Source: a virus. From it: a stretch of DNA of 42,720 bases. The stretch covers positions 1-42,720 of the IMG/VR virus record IMGVR_UViG_3300035168_000068; one strand, given 5' to 3'. How positions within the stretch are numbered: position 1 is the first letter of the stretch; the number at the start of each line of letters is the position of its first letter. A program made the translations under genes and the position numbers. Shown in pieces: positions 32,069 to 40,604 of this stretch. The notes beneath the pieces are model-generated. The model was not told the DNA's origin. It searched no databases and worked only from the letters and a program-made list of their open reading frames with translations.

Positions 32069-33166
32069 TCAAGCTCCCCATGTATCTGTATTATGGCCTT
32101 GCCGTTCCAGGCGCACTTTCAGCACGCTCCAGGGGGTGGCAATGGCATTTTCGTTGAGCAAGCCTTTTTCTAAGGCGATGCGTTTTTTACGTGAATTTAA
32201 AACCGATTCCTGGACGCCGGACGATTGATCGTTAAGCCATGCCAGCCGGTCTTGCTTGCCTTTCCGGTCCGCGTCCGACACCTCATCTCTGAACACCACC
32301 TCGGTATAGCTCAGGGTATTGGGGTGAGCAGGGCAGGGGTTCTTTCCTTCCGGATACACGCCGGGACCGAGGCCGTATAGGTTGGCGTGGGCGTGCATGT
32401 CGCAGATGTCGTGCCTTGGATGATTGGGAGACAGCAGAAAACGTGTGCCGATTACATCGGGATGCAAAAATGCACCGGCGTCGTAGGCTTTGATATGCGC
32501 TCGGTTAAGCTCTGTTCTGGCAAGGCGTAGCGCGTTGGCGTATGGCGTCCCTTCGCCGGTGAATAATTGCTCTTCGATGGTCTTGCCCAACGGTCCGGCG
32601 GTATTGGATTTAAGTTTGTCCTGCACTTCTTTGCTCAGGCCTTGGCCGCCGCTTAACAATTCCTGCGCGGTCCGGCTGGCCGAATGGCCTTGAATAACAG
32701 CCGAGTTAATCGCGTCTTTAACAACTTGTCGGGCGTGGTTGTCATTGCGCCAAATGCGATCCGATAGCTGCAAGCCGTCTTCGGCTATGAAGTTTTTGAC
32801 GAATTTAACGGCTTCTTCCGGTATTGCCGACAGGTTAGCCCCTGTCATTACTGCTGAATCAACGGCAAATGGACTAATGCCTAATTGCGCGGCCTGGATT
32901 AGTCCGGCGTCAATCAGTGCGGCCTTTTGCAATTCAAGCTGCCGCAATCGGGCTTCTGTTGTTGCCAGCAAGGCTTGCAACACGTTAATACTGATCGTGC
33001 CGTCGCTGTCGGCGTAGCTGTCTATGACTTCGGTCAGCCCTTCTACTGTCTGCCGGTAAAGCTCGGTCAGTTGCTTGAGCGTTTGGGCGTCCAGTTGATT
33101 CATGGCCGCTTGCGCGGACTGCGTCGCGCGTTTAATGGCGGCTTTTTTGGCGGTGCGGTCGGTCAC
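32069..33166 (-). CDS. MuF-like head morphogenesis protein (365 aa)
   Basis: The C-terminal half carries the MuF/SPP1 gp7 features: LARTELNRAHIKAYDAG, then HPRHDICDMHAHANLYGLGP and NPCPAHPNTLSY. MuF proteins are injected or bound at the portal and support head assembly. The N-terminal 170 residues are helical. The start is a GTG overlapping the previous stop (GTGA), with AAGG upstream. Immediately follows the portal module. Confidence 0.88.
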   Translation of the reverse strand: MTDRTAKKAAIKRATQSAQAAMNQLDAQTLKQLTELYRQTVEGLTEVIDSYADSDGTISINVLQALLATTEARLRQLELQKAALIDAGLIQAAQLGISPFAVDSAVMTGANLSAIPEEAVKFVKNFIAEDGLQLSDRIWRNDNHARQVVKDAINSAVIQGHSASRTAQELLSGGQGLSKEVQDKLKSNTAGPLGKTIEEQLFTGEGTPYANALRLARTELNRAHIKAYDAGAFLHPDVIGTRFLLSPNHPRHDICDMHAHANLYGLGPGVYPEGKNPCPAHPNTLSYTEVVFRDEVSDADRKGKQDRLAWLNDQSSGVQESVLNSRKKRIALEKGLLNENAIATPWSVLKVRLERQGHNTDTWGA

Positions 33167-33396
33167 GACATAGCCTTTCTTTTTGATTTACGGATTTCTG
33201 CTATGCGGATAAATTTACCAAATGCGACAAAATAATAGGCATTTCTCCCGGATCTTCTCGTAAACTCAAATATTTTGTTAATACAGCAGCTTATAAGCTG
33301 CAATGAAATCCACAGCAAAAAAAGGAAAAATATCAAAGCCCCGATTAAACATATACCTTTCCCAACGACATAAAATAAAAAGTCATAATCATTCAT
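33163..33396 (-). CDS. Small membrane protein (77 aa)
   Basis: A long hydrophobic stretch spans residues 6-40 (FLFYVVGKGICLIGALIFFL), probably one or two membrane passes, followed by a basic tail ending RKSKRKAMS. It is inserted between the portal and MuF genes, with a weak ribosome-binding site. No family recognised; membrane proteins in this place could be lysis or exclusion factors. Its base composition is more AT-rich than the neighbours. Confidence 0.55.
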   Translation of the reverse strand: MNDYDFLFYVVGKGICLIGALIFFLFLLWISLQLISCCINKIFEFTRRSGRNAYYFVAFGKFIRIAEIRKSKRKAMS

Positions 33397-33402
33397 AGCA
33401 AA

Positions 33403-34749
33403 TTATCCATTACTAATACTAGTTGCTGACTCACCTTTAGGCGCATTGTCCGGCGTGACCGATACGCGCGGAGTAGTTACACCGTCTTGTGGGTAGGGAT
33501 CGTTTGAATTAGCCTGTGCAGCTCTGCCGGCCAGCACTTTAGCCGGATCAAGTCCGGCAGCGCTCCATACCATGTCCGCAGCAACCCCCAAGGCTTGGTA
33601 TTTAAGCGCCAGATCAGCACGCTGGTTAGGCGTATCAGTACGGCGCTCAGCAAAAATAATGCTGAAATCGTAAGCATCAGGGTTAATGCCGTTAAGCAGC
33701 AAAGACAGCCTGAAGCCTTCCTCGTAAGCTTCTGATTGAGTATCTTGCAAGGCGTCAATCTCTTCGTAATAGTCACGTTTTAAGTCCTCCAGGATGTCGC
33801 GGTTCAAATCGCCGACATAACCGAACAAGCCTTTAGGAGCAGGAGCGCCCGCGAAAAAGGTATCCAGCAAATACGATACGTCGGCTATTTGGTCGAGGTT
33901 GGCGTCACCTTGTATTGCCGTCACGCCACCTTTTTTACTCTGGTAATAGTCGGTAGTGATGTCTTGCTGATCTTGTTCTACGCGCTGTCGATAAGCCTCC
34001 AAATCATCAGGATTTGCACCCTCCAGAACGTGAGACATGCGCATCGGCGCACGTTGGCGACGACGGATAACCATATCTTCTTCAGTCATAATCAGTTTTT
34101 GAAAGACGGTTCTGTTGGCGTCAAGATAGGGCCTGCCCATTGCGCCCATGTCGTCGTAATTGTCGGGCGTGAGACGCACTACAGTGAGCTGCCAGAGCGG
34201 GAACACCGCTTCTTCACGGCCGCTGGCTAGGTCGATTTGACGGTACGCGGCTTCGGGGTTTTTAAATTGCCCATTCGGTTCAACTATCGGCTGGATAGTT
34301 TCGGAGGCCATACGCACGCCACGACAGATTTGCTGATTGCCGTTTAGTACCCACTGAATAGGCAAGTTTCCTTCCATTACCAAGCCGCGGGCATCGGATT
34401 CGAGTTTTTGAATGCGACCCAGGCCCAGGCGTTTCTCAAAGTTTTCCCAAGCACTAATGATGCGCTTGTTGCGCGGGTCGGTTTCAATCTTCAAGCCGCC
34501 TTTTACGGCAGTTCTGGCCATGCGGGTATGGATCTTTTTAATACGGCCGTCAACGGCGTCCATATGACGCAGATCAAGGATGCGCTGATGATGTACCGGG
34601 TCTGTCCACATCGTGCGGTATAGGTACAGGATGCGGTTTTCCGGCGTGGTTCTAAAGCCGACTTCGCTGGAGTGCGTAGGTTCTTCGCCGGTCATGGGGC
34701 TGGCGTTTTCGGTTGGTTGGCGTTTAAACCATTTGGCTAGTAGGCCCAT
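33403..34749 (-). CDS. Portal protein (448 aa)
   Basis: Forms the ring through which DNA enters the head. Recognised from the overall pattern: RILDLRHMDAVDGRIKKIHT, ESDARGLVMEGNLPIQW, an acidic stretch RQRVEQDQQDITTDYYQ and the stem-like LFGYVGDLNRDILEDLKRDY. Length is normal. The ATG at 34749 is chosen rather than 34830 because AGGA lies seven bases upstream and because it overlaps the TAA of a small upstream gene as TAATG. Placed after the terminase, as usual. Confidence 0.85.
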   Translation of the reverse strand: MGLLAKWFKRQPTENASPMTGEEPTHSSEVGFRTTPENRILYLYRTMWTDPVHHQRILDLRHMDAVDGRIKKIHTRMARTAVKGGLKIETDPRNKRIISAWENFEKRLGLGRIQKLESDARGLVMEGNLPIQWVLNGNQQICRGVRMASETIQPIVEPNGQFKNPEAAYRQIDLASGREEAVFPLWQLTVVRLTPDNYDDMGAMGRPYLDANRTVFQKLIMTEEDMVIRRRQRAPMRMSHVLEGANPDDLEAYRQRVEQDQQDITTDYYQSKKGGVTAIQGDANLDQIADVSYLLDTFFAGAPAPKGLFGYVGDLNRDILEDLKRDYYEEIDALQDTQSEAYEEGFRLSLLLNGINPDAYDFSIIFAERRTDTPNQRADLALKYQALGVAADMVWSAAGLDPAKVLAGRAAQANSNDPYPQDGVTTPRVSVTPDNAPKGESATSISNG

Positions 34750-34907
34750 TATTTTTCCTGGTGATCGATTAATAGTTTCTGGTTTTTCAGATTTTCCATA
34801 ACGATAGATCGGATAATCTCTCGTAAGCATTTCGGCAGCATAGGAAACCGTTCAGAAAGAGCATGGGCTAGCGCATTAACCAAGATTGCGATTTGATGAT
34901 CTTTCAT
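34749..34907 (-). CDS. Small helical protein between terminase and portal (52 aa)
   Basis: The frame reads MKDHQIAILVNALAHALSER and ends KLLIDHQEK. It has AGGAG six bases before its ATG, overlaps the terminase stop as ATGA, and overlaps the portal start as TAATG. This tight coupling on both sides supports expression. It is predicted to be all-helical; function unknown. Confidence 0.7.
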   Translation of the reverse strand: MKDHQIAILVNALAHALSERFPMLPKCLREIIRSIVMENLKNQKLLIDHQEK

Positions 34908-36472
34908 GCAGCTCCTATTAATTCCTGTCGAGTTTTCTTTCTAATCAGCACGGTAGTCGGCGCACTGTAAGCGCCGCGCGTAACCATACCCCACACCGAC
35001 GCCATGGCCGCATCGAATAAGTCATCGCCGATTTTGCCATCGGCCATTTTGTAACTTGCATAGCTGGTTTTAGTCACTTGCGGAACGATGTTAGGCAGCT
35101 GCCGAACGAACGTTCTAAGGTCTGCCAATTCCGGATCTGATAAATCCTGATCGTCAAAATAGGGGATCGCCGCCTGTTTGTTGTGGAATATCGATCGGAT
35201 GGCTTGCGCCATGCTGTGCTTGGTCATGCCCTCGAAACGAATCGGAGAGAACGCCCATTCCGGCCAAGTACTGGCGGTGCTATCACCGTCGCCAATAGTC
35301 CGGCGGTCGGTTTGCGTTAATCCCAAGGCGTAAAGATCATCATTCAAAGAGGTCAGCATGCCCACGCCGTAAGCGTCGCCCATGGCGGTATCCGGGTTGA
35401 AGTATTGCCAGAGCCCGATTAAATCACGCTTGACCACGTTGTCATCAGCACCGGGCGGCCACGTTCGCACATAAGGGAAGGTGACGAAGTTGCCTATCTG
35501 TTCAGTAACAACCAAAGCATGGCGGGAGCTGGTCGGGTTTTCGCCATGTCCGCCGGCGTCATAACCGAAGCCGATCAGGCCGCGCTTGCGGTAGACAGCG
35601 CCCGGTAACGGTGCGGCTAGTTGTAACCCGGCCTGCAAGCCCACTTGCATGGCACGGCGCACGTATTTTTCCCAGATCAGGTTTCGGCTGGAAATATTCC
35701 GGCACAGCAGCTGCCTGATGTATTCGTCAGGTGACAATTGGTCGCGCATGTCGAGCATGAAGGCTTCGTTAAGGATGCCCATTTCCATGCCGAGATAGGC
35801 GTCAATGGTCGATAGCACATGGTAATGACCGCCGGCTACTAGATCGGTTAGGGTGTCTGCGCCTTTGAATACACCGGTAATTCTTATTTGCGGGTCGTTT
35901 TTAGCTTCCTTGGATGCGCCCAAGCGGCGTGATGCCCCCATCATCAAAAGAAACCTTGAAAATAAGCGCTCTCTTGGCATGTCATCGACTTCTTCCAGAG
36001 AGGCTTCGGTTAAATCGCCCCCGTCAACTTGCGCCATGATGCCGTAGGCTTGGGCTTTACTGCGGTTGGCGAACTGGTAATAGGTGTCGGCAAATTGCTT
36101 GCGGCCGGACTTAAAGTTCAGCCACGCTTCTAGGATTGGCGAACGGCGTATTGCGTCGAGATGATAACCCAGGTTAACCAAGGACTGAGCTTCACGCGGG
36201 GCAACGATGCCCAGCTCTTGGTCGGCTTCGGTGGCGTTGAATTTAAGCAGATACAGTTCTTTGATCGCCGTTTTTCCGGTCCGACGACAGGAATAGTCGA
36301 TAGTGTTCTGGTGCTGGTCCATTTCGATGCATTTAAGGATCTGCATCGGGTCGAGTTCGACATTGTGGACGTGCTTGTGCCACAAGGCGTGGTCATCCTT
36401 ATAGCGCATCACCTCCGTTTCGGCGATGTTGCGCATTTCTATGCGTTTGTGAGGGGGTAGGCGTTCAGCCAT
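34904..36472 (-). CDS. terL: Terminase large subunit (522 aa)
   Basis: This is the packaging motor that cuts and translocates DNA. A Walker A-type motif is CRRTGKTA near residue 62. The likely acidic Walker B is in ASLEEVDDMP. Nuclease-domain features are GFGYDAGGHGENP, DTAMGDAYGVG and DDLFDAAMASVWG toward the end. The ATG at 36472 is preferred to a TTG at 36478. It overlaps the cytosine-MTase-like gene upstream, so it is translated from the same message. Headful or cohesive-end packaging cannot be told from sequence alone. Confidence 0.92.
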   Translation of the reverse strand: MAERLPPHKRIEMRNIAETEVMRYKDDHALWHKHVHNVELDPMQILKCIEMDQHQNTIDYSCRRTGKTAIKELYLLKFNATEADQELGIVAPREAQSLVNLGYHLDAIRRSPILEAWLNFKSGRKQFADTYYQFANRSKAQAYGIMAQVDGGDLTEASLEEVDDMPRERLFSRFLLMMGASRRLGASKEAKNDPQIRITGVFKGADTLTDLVAGGHYHVLSTIDAYLGMEMGILNEAFMLDMRDQLSPDEYIRQLLCRNISSRNLIWEKYVRRAMQVGLQAGLQLAAPLPGAVYRKRGLIGFGYDAGGHGENPTSSRHALVVTEQIGNFVTFPYVRTWPPGADDNVVKRDLIGLWQYFNPDTAMGDAYGVGMLTSLNDDLYALGLTQTDRRTIGDGDSTASTWPEWAFSPIRFEGMTKHSMAQAIRSIFHNKQAAIPYFDDQDLSDPELADLRTFVRQLPNIVPQVTKTSYASYKMADGKIGDDLFDAAMASVWGMVTRGAYSAPTTVLIRKKTRQELIGAA

Positions 36473-37070
36473 TGACAATCATTCCCCATTGATCAGCCAT
36501 AGCAGCTGCAATGCCAGGATACGTTCTACTTCTTTCACGCCATCTATCAGGACCTGGTGGTAATCGATGCAATCGAGAACTGATTCGTCCGGGTTTTTTA
36601 CCTCCGCCCCTTGTTTGATCTGGATCAACAGGATTTGATTGTTCAAGCTTTGTAAGATTCCGTAGCCATAAGCACGTAGATTTCCATTCAGGATGCCCGT
36701 GGTGGAATGGCTGGATAATTTGAGTCGGTTTCATCCATGCTGTAGATAAATGCCCTATAGGATTTTCAATAGCTATTCTTTCGCATGGAACGCTATACAG
36801 CGACTTCACAAACCTAACTGCATCATTTCTCTTTTGTTGGCGATTTAAGTTATCTTTTAACCATCTCACGCCTGAGTTTGAAAGATACGTGCATGGGGGA
36901 TGAGCAATAATCAAGTCCCATGGTTCATAAAGACAATCAAAAACATCACCCTGATAATGTGGACCAGGCCTTTCGGTTGGTTCAAGATCACAACTCATAG
37001 CATCGTGACCACGAGCAATAAAGGCATCACGGACAATTCCGCTAAATTCGCACGCAATAAGAACCTTCAT
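36465..37070 (-). CDS. Phage DNA cytosine-methyltransferase-like protein (201 aa)
   Basis: MKVLIACEFSGIVRDAFIAR at the start looks like an AdoMet site. IIAHPPCTYLSNSGVRW carries the PPC motif of cytosine C5 methyltransferases. IAIENPIGHLS and RWRERSRTYPGIAAAMADQW complete the pattern of a family common next to phage terminases. It would modify DNA at packaging or protect it; activity and target are unproven. Its start and stop overlap the neighbours. Confidence 0.8.
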   Translation of the reverse strand: MKVLIACEFSGIVRDAFIARGHDAMSCDLEPTERPGPHYQGDVFDCLYEPWDLIIAHPPCTYLSNSGVRWLKDNLNRQQKRNDAVRFVKSLYSVPCERIAIENPIGHLSTAWMKPTQIIQPFHHGHPEWKSTCLWLRNLTKLEQSNPVDPDQTRGGGKKPGRISSRLHRLPPGPDRWRERSRTYPGIAAAMADQWGMIVNG

Positions 37071-38026
37071 TGATTTTCATCCTGTGCATGCTCAATCAAA
37101 ATTGGATCGCTATTCACCCGCTGCCGACTGTTTTCTATCATCTGTTGCAATCCCTCAAGCGCTACAGCCTGCCGCTGTTGATATTCCAATAAGCTATCGC
37201 CACGGGCAGCATCGGCGTCAATATGGCCTTTAATGCTTGATTCCTGCTCTTGAACGCGCGGAGTCATGCCCAACTCAGACAGCGAAATGCTGTTTTTACT
37301 GAGGAACTCCGTTAACACTTTGAGTAATGGATGCGCCTTAACTTCAGTTAAGAACTGAAGTTCACCGCTATTGGGATCGGTGTATTTAGCAATTTGGAAG
37401 CCGATCTCTTTGTCGACATACCAAACCGGCTGGCGAATCTCGACGCCGGTTTGGATGATTTTCAGCATGATGTTGTTGATGATGGTCTGGATCGTCGCGT
37501 GCATGGCCGCATGATCTTCGACAATCAGCGAATAATCCTTGTTCTCGAATGCCAGCCGATAGCGCATATATCGGTCTGCTTCCTTTGCGCAAAGGGTATT
37601 TTGCCAGCAAATACTGTCAGCCAATTCGCAACCGGTACACATCGGATATTGACCAGGGCGAGCCGGGAAATAGGTCAAAACGTGTGAATTCATGCCGGTT
37701 TTTAGCGCATTAAACCGGGTACGTGCGTGAATCTCTGGCGTGTGGGTTTTGTCGAGGTTTAGCTTTGTCTTGGCTTTGCCTTCCGGCGTTTTCGGGCCGG
37801 TGGATTTTCCGAAAGAAGCCATTAAGCCTTTTTCCCAATGCGCTTGCTCGGCTTCGTGGTCACAATGGGGGCAGGTGGCGTAATATAGATAGGGATGATC
37901 GCGCTCCGGCGCATCTTCGACACGATCCGGTTCGCGAGCGAATTTGTGCCGGCAATGCCGGCAGTAAAAATTCACCTCAAGCAGAGGTTCGGATTGATCT
38001 TTGCGGTTGTCTCCCATGCTGCCCAT
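37067..38026 (-). CDS. Terminase small subunit candidate with N-terminal zinc ribbon (319 aa)
   Basis: FYCRHCRHKFA and YATCPHCDHE make an N-terminal zinc ribbon. Next is GKSTGPKTPEGKAKTKLNLD, a phrase found in phage DNA-binding proteins upstream of the large terminase, then MCTGCELADSICWQ with more cysteines. The C-terminal half is helical. By position it is the best small-terminase candidate, which would recognise the packaging site. Two in-frame ATGs (38026 and three codons on) are possible starts. Confidence 0.6.
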   Translation of the reverse strand: MGSMGDNRKDQSEPLLEVNFYCRHCRHKFAREPDRVEDAPERDHPYLYYATCPHCDHEAEQAHWEKGLMASFGKSTGPKTPEGKAKTKLNLDKTHTPEIHARTRFNALKTGMNSHVLTYFPARPGQYPMCTGCELADSICWQNTLCAKEADRYMRYRLAFENKDYSLIVEDHAAMHATIQTIINNIMLKIIQTGVEIRQPVWYVDKEIGFQIAKYTDPNSGELQFLTEVKAHPLLKVLTEFLSKNSISLSELGMTPRVQEQESSIKGHIDADAARGDSLLEYQQRQAVALEGLQQMIENSRQRVNSDPILIEHAQDENQ

Positions 38027-38068
38027 GGTCGCTCATTTCGGCAAGCAGGATAACCGGAACTGTTGCGA

Positions 38069-38395
38069 TTATAAGTGCTGCACGGCAGATAAAAAATTCA
38101 GATAAAAACCATCTTCATCAGTGGATTTATTATCGGATACAGATTGTTCTAGTAGCTTTTCTTGATGGCTGTCGCACAGAAACAGCATAGAAAGACATCT
38201 ATCATATTTTATTATTAATTCCTGCCTAAGGATCACTCTATGTTGAACAAGTTGTTTAGGATGGTCTTGGCTTTTATCTCGTGTGGTTACGAAAAATAGC
38301 AACTCATGATTGTTCTTTAGTATTTCTTCTGTACCTTTCCTCAGATTAATAATCATTAACGGCTGAATATCCCTGGTATAGATTACGTGTCTCAT
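38069..38395 (-). CDS. Hypothetical protein (108 aa)
   Basis: Not recognised. Mixed composition with IIKYDRCLSMLFLCDSHQEK in the middle. It has GAGGG four bases before the ATG and its start follows 7 bp after the preceding stop. It is AT-richer than the structural genes. A regulatory or anti-host role is possible from its place before the late module, but nothing in the sequence shows it. Confidence 0.5.
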   Translation of the reverse strand: MRHVIYTRDIQPLMIINLRKGTEEILKNNHELLFFVTTRDKSQDHPKQLVQHRVILRQELIIKYDRCLSMLFLCDSHQEKLLEQSVSDNKSTDEDGFYLNFLSAVQHL

Positions 38396-38402
38396 AAGCC
38401 CT

Positions 38403-38870
38403 CTATTTTGATTTTGAGATTATTCTCTTGATATGGTCAACGCTTACCGATTCATTCAACTCACATCTAATGCGCTCATGAATCTCATTAGCAGAAAGGC
38501 CGTCAGCATGCATGGATATGATAACCCGGTTGCGCTGGTAGCGCATCCAAACGCTATAGCGAGGCACATAAGCATAGTGCTTTTCATCCTGGACAGCATC
38601 GCAGCTACTCAAAATCGCCCACATCGTCAGGAAGTTATCGACGCCGATAGATGCGGCCACATCAAGCCAATGGGCAGCTAGTCCGATTTCTCGCAACTCA
38701 GCCAGCCGCGAATCGTCGCGCGGCGCGTTTTTTTTTGAAAACCTGTCGGCATTGCAGATATCCAGGTACCCACCCTGTCCTATAGGGGAGTGGGTTAAAC
38801 CATGCCGAGCCCCCACCCCATAGCCATCCCCCGTTATTTCATTGTTTGAGTTGCGCCTTACTGTATCCAT
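38403..38870 (-). CDS. Putative Mor/HTH-type regulator (155 aa)
   Basis: The C-terminal 50 residues (YSVWMRYQRNRVIISMHADG then SANEIHERIRCELNESVSVD) resemble the helix-turn-helix of Mor/C-like late activators: a basic 'R-x-x-x-I' helix, a G-x-S-x-x-E-I turn and a second recognition helix ending DHIKRIIS. The N-terminal part is unlike Mor, so the call is tentative. It lies at the head of the late genes, where a late activator would be expected. AGGG is present before the ATG. Confidence 0.5.
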   Translation of the reverse strand: MDTVRRNSNNEITGDGYGVGARHGLTHSPIGQGGYLDICNADRFSKKNAPRDDSRLAELREIGLAAHWLDVAASIGVDNFLTMWAILSSCDAVQDEKHYAYVPRYSVWMRYQRNRVIISMHADGLSANEIHERIRCELNESVSVDHIKRIISKSK

Positions 38871-38877
38871 GATGACC

Positions 38878-39099
38878 CTACAGCCCTTGATTTACGTGAT
38901 AGGTGATGATAATGAGTTGCGCTTTATGTACTAACACGCAACTGAACACCGTATGTATATTTATATTACCCACTAGGCTTAGCCCGTTTTTAAAGCCTGT
39001 ATATAGTCCTCGCGTCCCCGCCCTAAAGACACGGGCTACAAGGTGTAACATGGTCCAGACAATAAGTTTTATATAACCCAATGGGACACGGACAAACAT
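38878..39099 (-). CDS. Hypothetical protein coupled to the Xer-like recombinase (73 aa)
   Basis: The ATG lies directly after the recombinase stop (TAGATG) with AAGGGGG five bases upstream, a strong ribosome-binding site that lies within the recombinase 3' end. The protein is hydrophobic with aromatic residues (YIKLIVWTMLHLVARVFRAG), possibly membrane-associated. No family recognised. Real expression is uncertain. Confidence 0.45.
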   Translation of the reverse strand: MFVRVPLGYIKLIVWTMLHLVARVFRAGTRGLYTGFKNGLSLVGNINIHTVFSCVLVHKAQLIIITYHVNQGL

Positions 39100-40122
39100 C
39101 TAAGCCCCCTTTAAAACAGCAGCCAAACCAGTGACAGGCGTCCTAATCTGAGCCAGTGGATTACATCTATCGCTATCAACCCTCAACCTCTGAGTTGCCA
39201 TCCTGATGTAAATAGCTGTGGTCTCAGGTCTCGAATGACCCATTAGAGTCTGAATGCTGCTCAGATTTAGCCCGCCCTCAGCCAACCGTGTACCGTACAA
39301 ATGCCGAAAAGCATGAGGATGCAAGATCGAATCCGGCAGCCCAACCATTCGGCCATGTTTACGCACCACTTCGAACACAGACTTTGGTGTTAGTCGGCGG
39401 CGCTCACCGTAGTACAAATGCTCGGCAACCCGTTTATTGTTTGTCGACACAAACAACACCCGGTCATTGTTATCCAGCGTCCGAACGATATTGCCAATAT
39501 CAGGATGCCCCAGGTAAGCGCGAATAAACAGCCGCGCCTCATCAGGGGCCGGAACCTCGCGCTGCTTATTGCCCTTTTCCCTGACCCGCAACGTGAGCAA
39601 CTCCTTGCCGGTCTTATCGCGTTCAAAAATCAGATCCGAATCATTAAGGCCGACCAATCCGCTAACCCTAATCCCGCAGCCCAACAACGTCGCCATCATC
39701 GCCGCATCACGAACCCCTAGAAAAGTAGAAAGGTCAGGATTGAACAACAGCTTCTCAGCATCCCCCAGCCGCATATACATCTTGTCCGGATCGCCCACCT
39801 TCGGCAGCACCAAAATAGCAGCCGGATTATCTCGACGCTTACCCTTGGCAACCAACCAAGCAAAGAACCCACGCAAACATGAAATAATTGGCTTACGACT
39901 GACAGGCTTTACGCCGGCCTTTAACTGATGCATCCCGCAAAACTCCTCAAGATCGTCCGGTCGCGCGCTCAAATGGTCCATCCCTCTACCAGCCAAAAAC
40001 ACCCGCAACCGCTCCAAATACAAAAAATACTTACCATAAGTCCTCGGGCTCAGGTTCTTGCTGTGCTCCAAATAAGAGCACCAACCAGCAGCGACGGCTT
40101 CAAAAGTGCTAACGTCGGACAT
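39100..40122 (-). CDS. XerC/D-like tyrosine recombinase (340 aa)
   Basis: Full two-domain recombinase. The N-terminal SAM-like core-binding domain (residues 5-105) contains LEHSKNLSPRTYGKYFLYLE. The catalytic residues are Arg152 (GCGIRVSGL), Lys183 (REKGNKQ), His270/Arg273 (HAFRH), His296 (GHSRPE) and Tyr305 (IYIRM). The ATG at 40122 is preferred to 40251 because GGGTGA precedes it. The gene is unrelated to the attL integrase and to the 202-aa recombinase. It is preceded by a 550-bp non-coding stretch with phased repeats. It may resolve dimers or multimers of phage DNA or catalyse a different integration event. Confidence 0.87.
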   Translation of the reverse strand: MSDVSTFEAVAAGWCSYLEHSKNLSPRTYGKYFLYLERLRVFLAGRGMDHLSARPDDLEEFCGMHQLKAGVKPVSRKPIISCLRGFFAWLVAKGKRRDNPAAILVLPKVGDPDKMYMRLGDAEKLLFNPDLSTFLGVRDAAMMATLLGCGIRVSGLVGLNDSDLIFERDKTGKELLTLRVREKGNKQREVPAPDEARLFIRAYLGHPDIGNIVRTLDNNDRVLFVSTNNKRVAEHLYYGERRRLTPKSVFEVVRKHGRMVGLPDSILHPHAFRHLYGTRLAEGGLNLSSIQTLMGHSRPETTAIYIRMATQRLRVDSDRCNPLAQIRTPVTGLAAVLKGA

Positions 40123-40176
40123 CAAATCACCCAGAAAAAAGGAAGGGCAGGGGGAGAACAGTCCGTGGACTGTGTA

Positions 40177-40204
40177 TTTATACGTATATTTAACATGTAA
40201 CCAA
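40177..40204 (-). promoter_or_regulatory. Candidate promoter for the leftward recombinase/late unit
   Basis: On the minus strand TTGGTT (40199-40204) and TATAAA (40177-40182) are 16 bp apart. A palindrome CAGTCC-gt-GGACTG at 40159-40172 lies just downstream and could be an operator, and CAACAA-c-TTGTTG at 40213-40225 lies just upstream. The -10 is good, the -35 only fair. Confidence 0.45.
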
Positions 40205-40246
40205 CTGAAAAACAACAACTTGTTGCATAATTTTGACCCGCAAAAA

Positions 40247-40528
40247 CACACAAAACTTCCGTGTAGCCAAAAAACTTTTGTGTATATTAGAACGTGCTTA
40301 TTTGCTTATTTCGTGGGGAAGCTTTTCTTTATATATCTCTCTCTTTCTTAATAAAAATAAATAGATAGATAGATAGGAGCGGAAAACGGCAAAACCGGGA
40401 CTTGTGTAGAGTAAAGGCGGCTTTGTGTGGATTTAGACAAAAGAAGTGTAGATTTAAAGCGGTTTTGTGTAGTAATAATTAATAAAAGCAAATATAAAAC
40501 AACGGCTTACAAAGCAAGCTACACAAAA
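40247..40528. repeat. Phased TTGTGTAG repeat array (iteron-like)
   Basis: Four GTGT(A/G)G copies begin at 40404, 40425, 40446 and 40467, exactly 21 bp apart. The copies at 40404 and 40446 are alike over most of the 21-bp unit (GTGTAGAgTaAAG..CGG.TTT). Others lie at 40261 and 40280 (19 bp apart). Inverted copies are at 40247-40255 and 40519-40528. TTTTGTGTAG at 40463-40472 and CTACACAAAA at 40519-40528 form a perfect 10-bp inverted pair around an AT-rich spacer. This resembles iterons next to a DNA unwinding element or an activator-binding array. Confidence 0.7.
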
Positions 40529-40604
40529 TATAGGTGTTTTTACACTCCCCCCGCTATCATTTAGCCACAAACGCCCCGTATCTTCTTCTTTTTAATAGGC
40601 AAAA

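Noticed and set aside
38975-38990. Another TAGTGGG-like sequence (minus strand, TAGTGGGTAAT)
   Set aside because: It has one mismatch to the arm-site motif, lies 3.6 kb from attR within a possible gene and is in the other orientation, so chance is likelier.
40361-40376. (ATAG)4 simple repeat
   Set aside because: Four units in non-coding DNA are too short to argue for phase variation; it is mentioned only as part of the control region.
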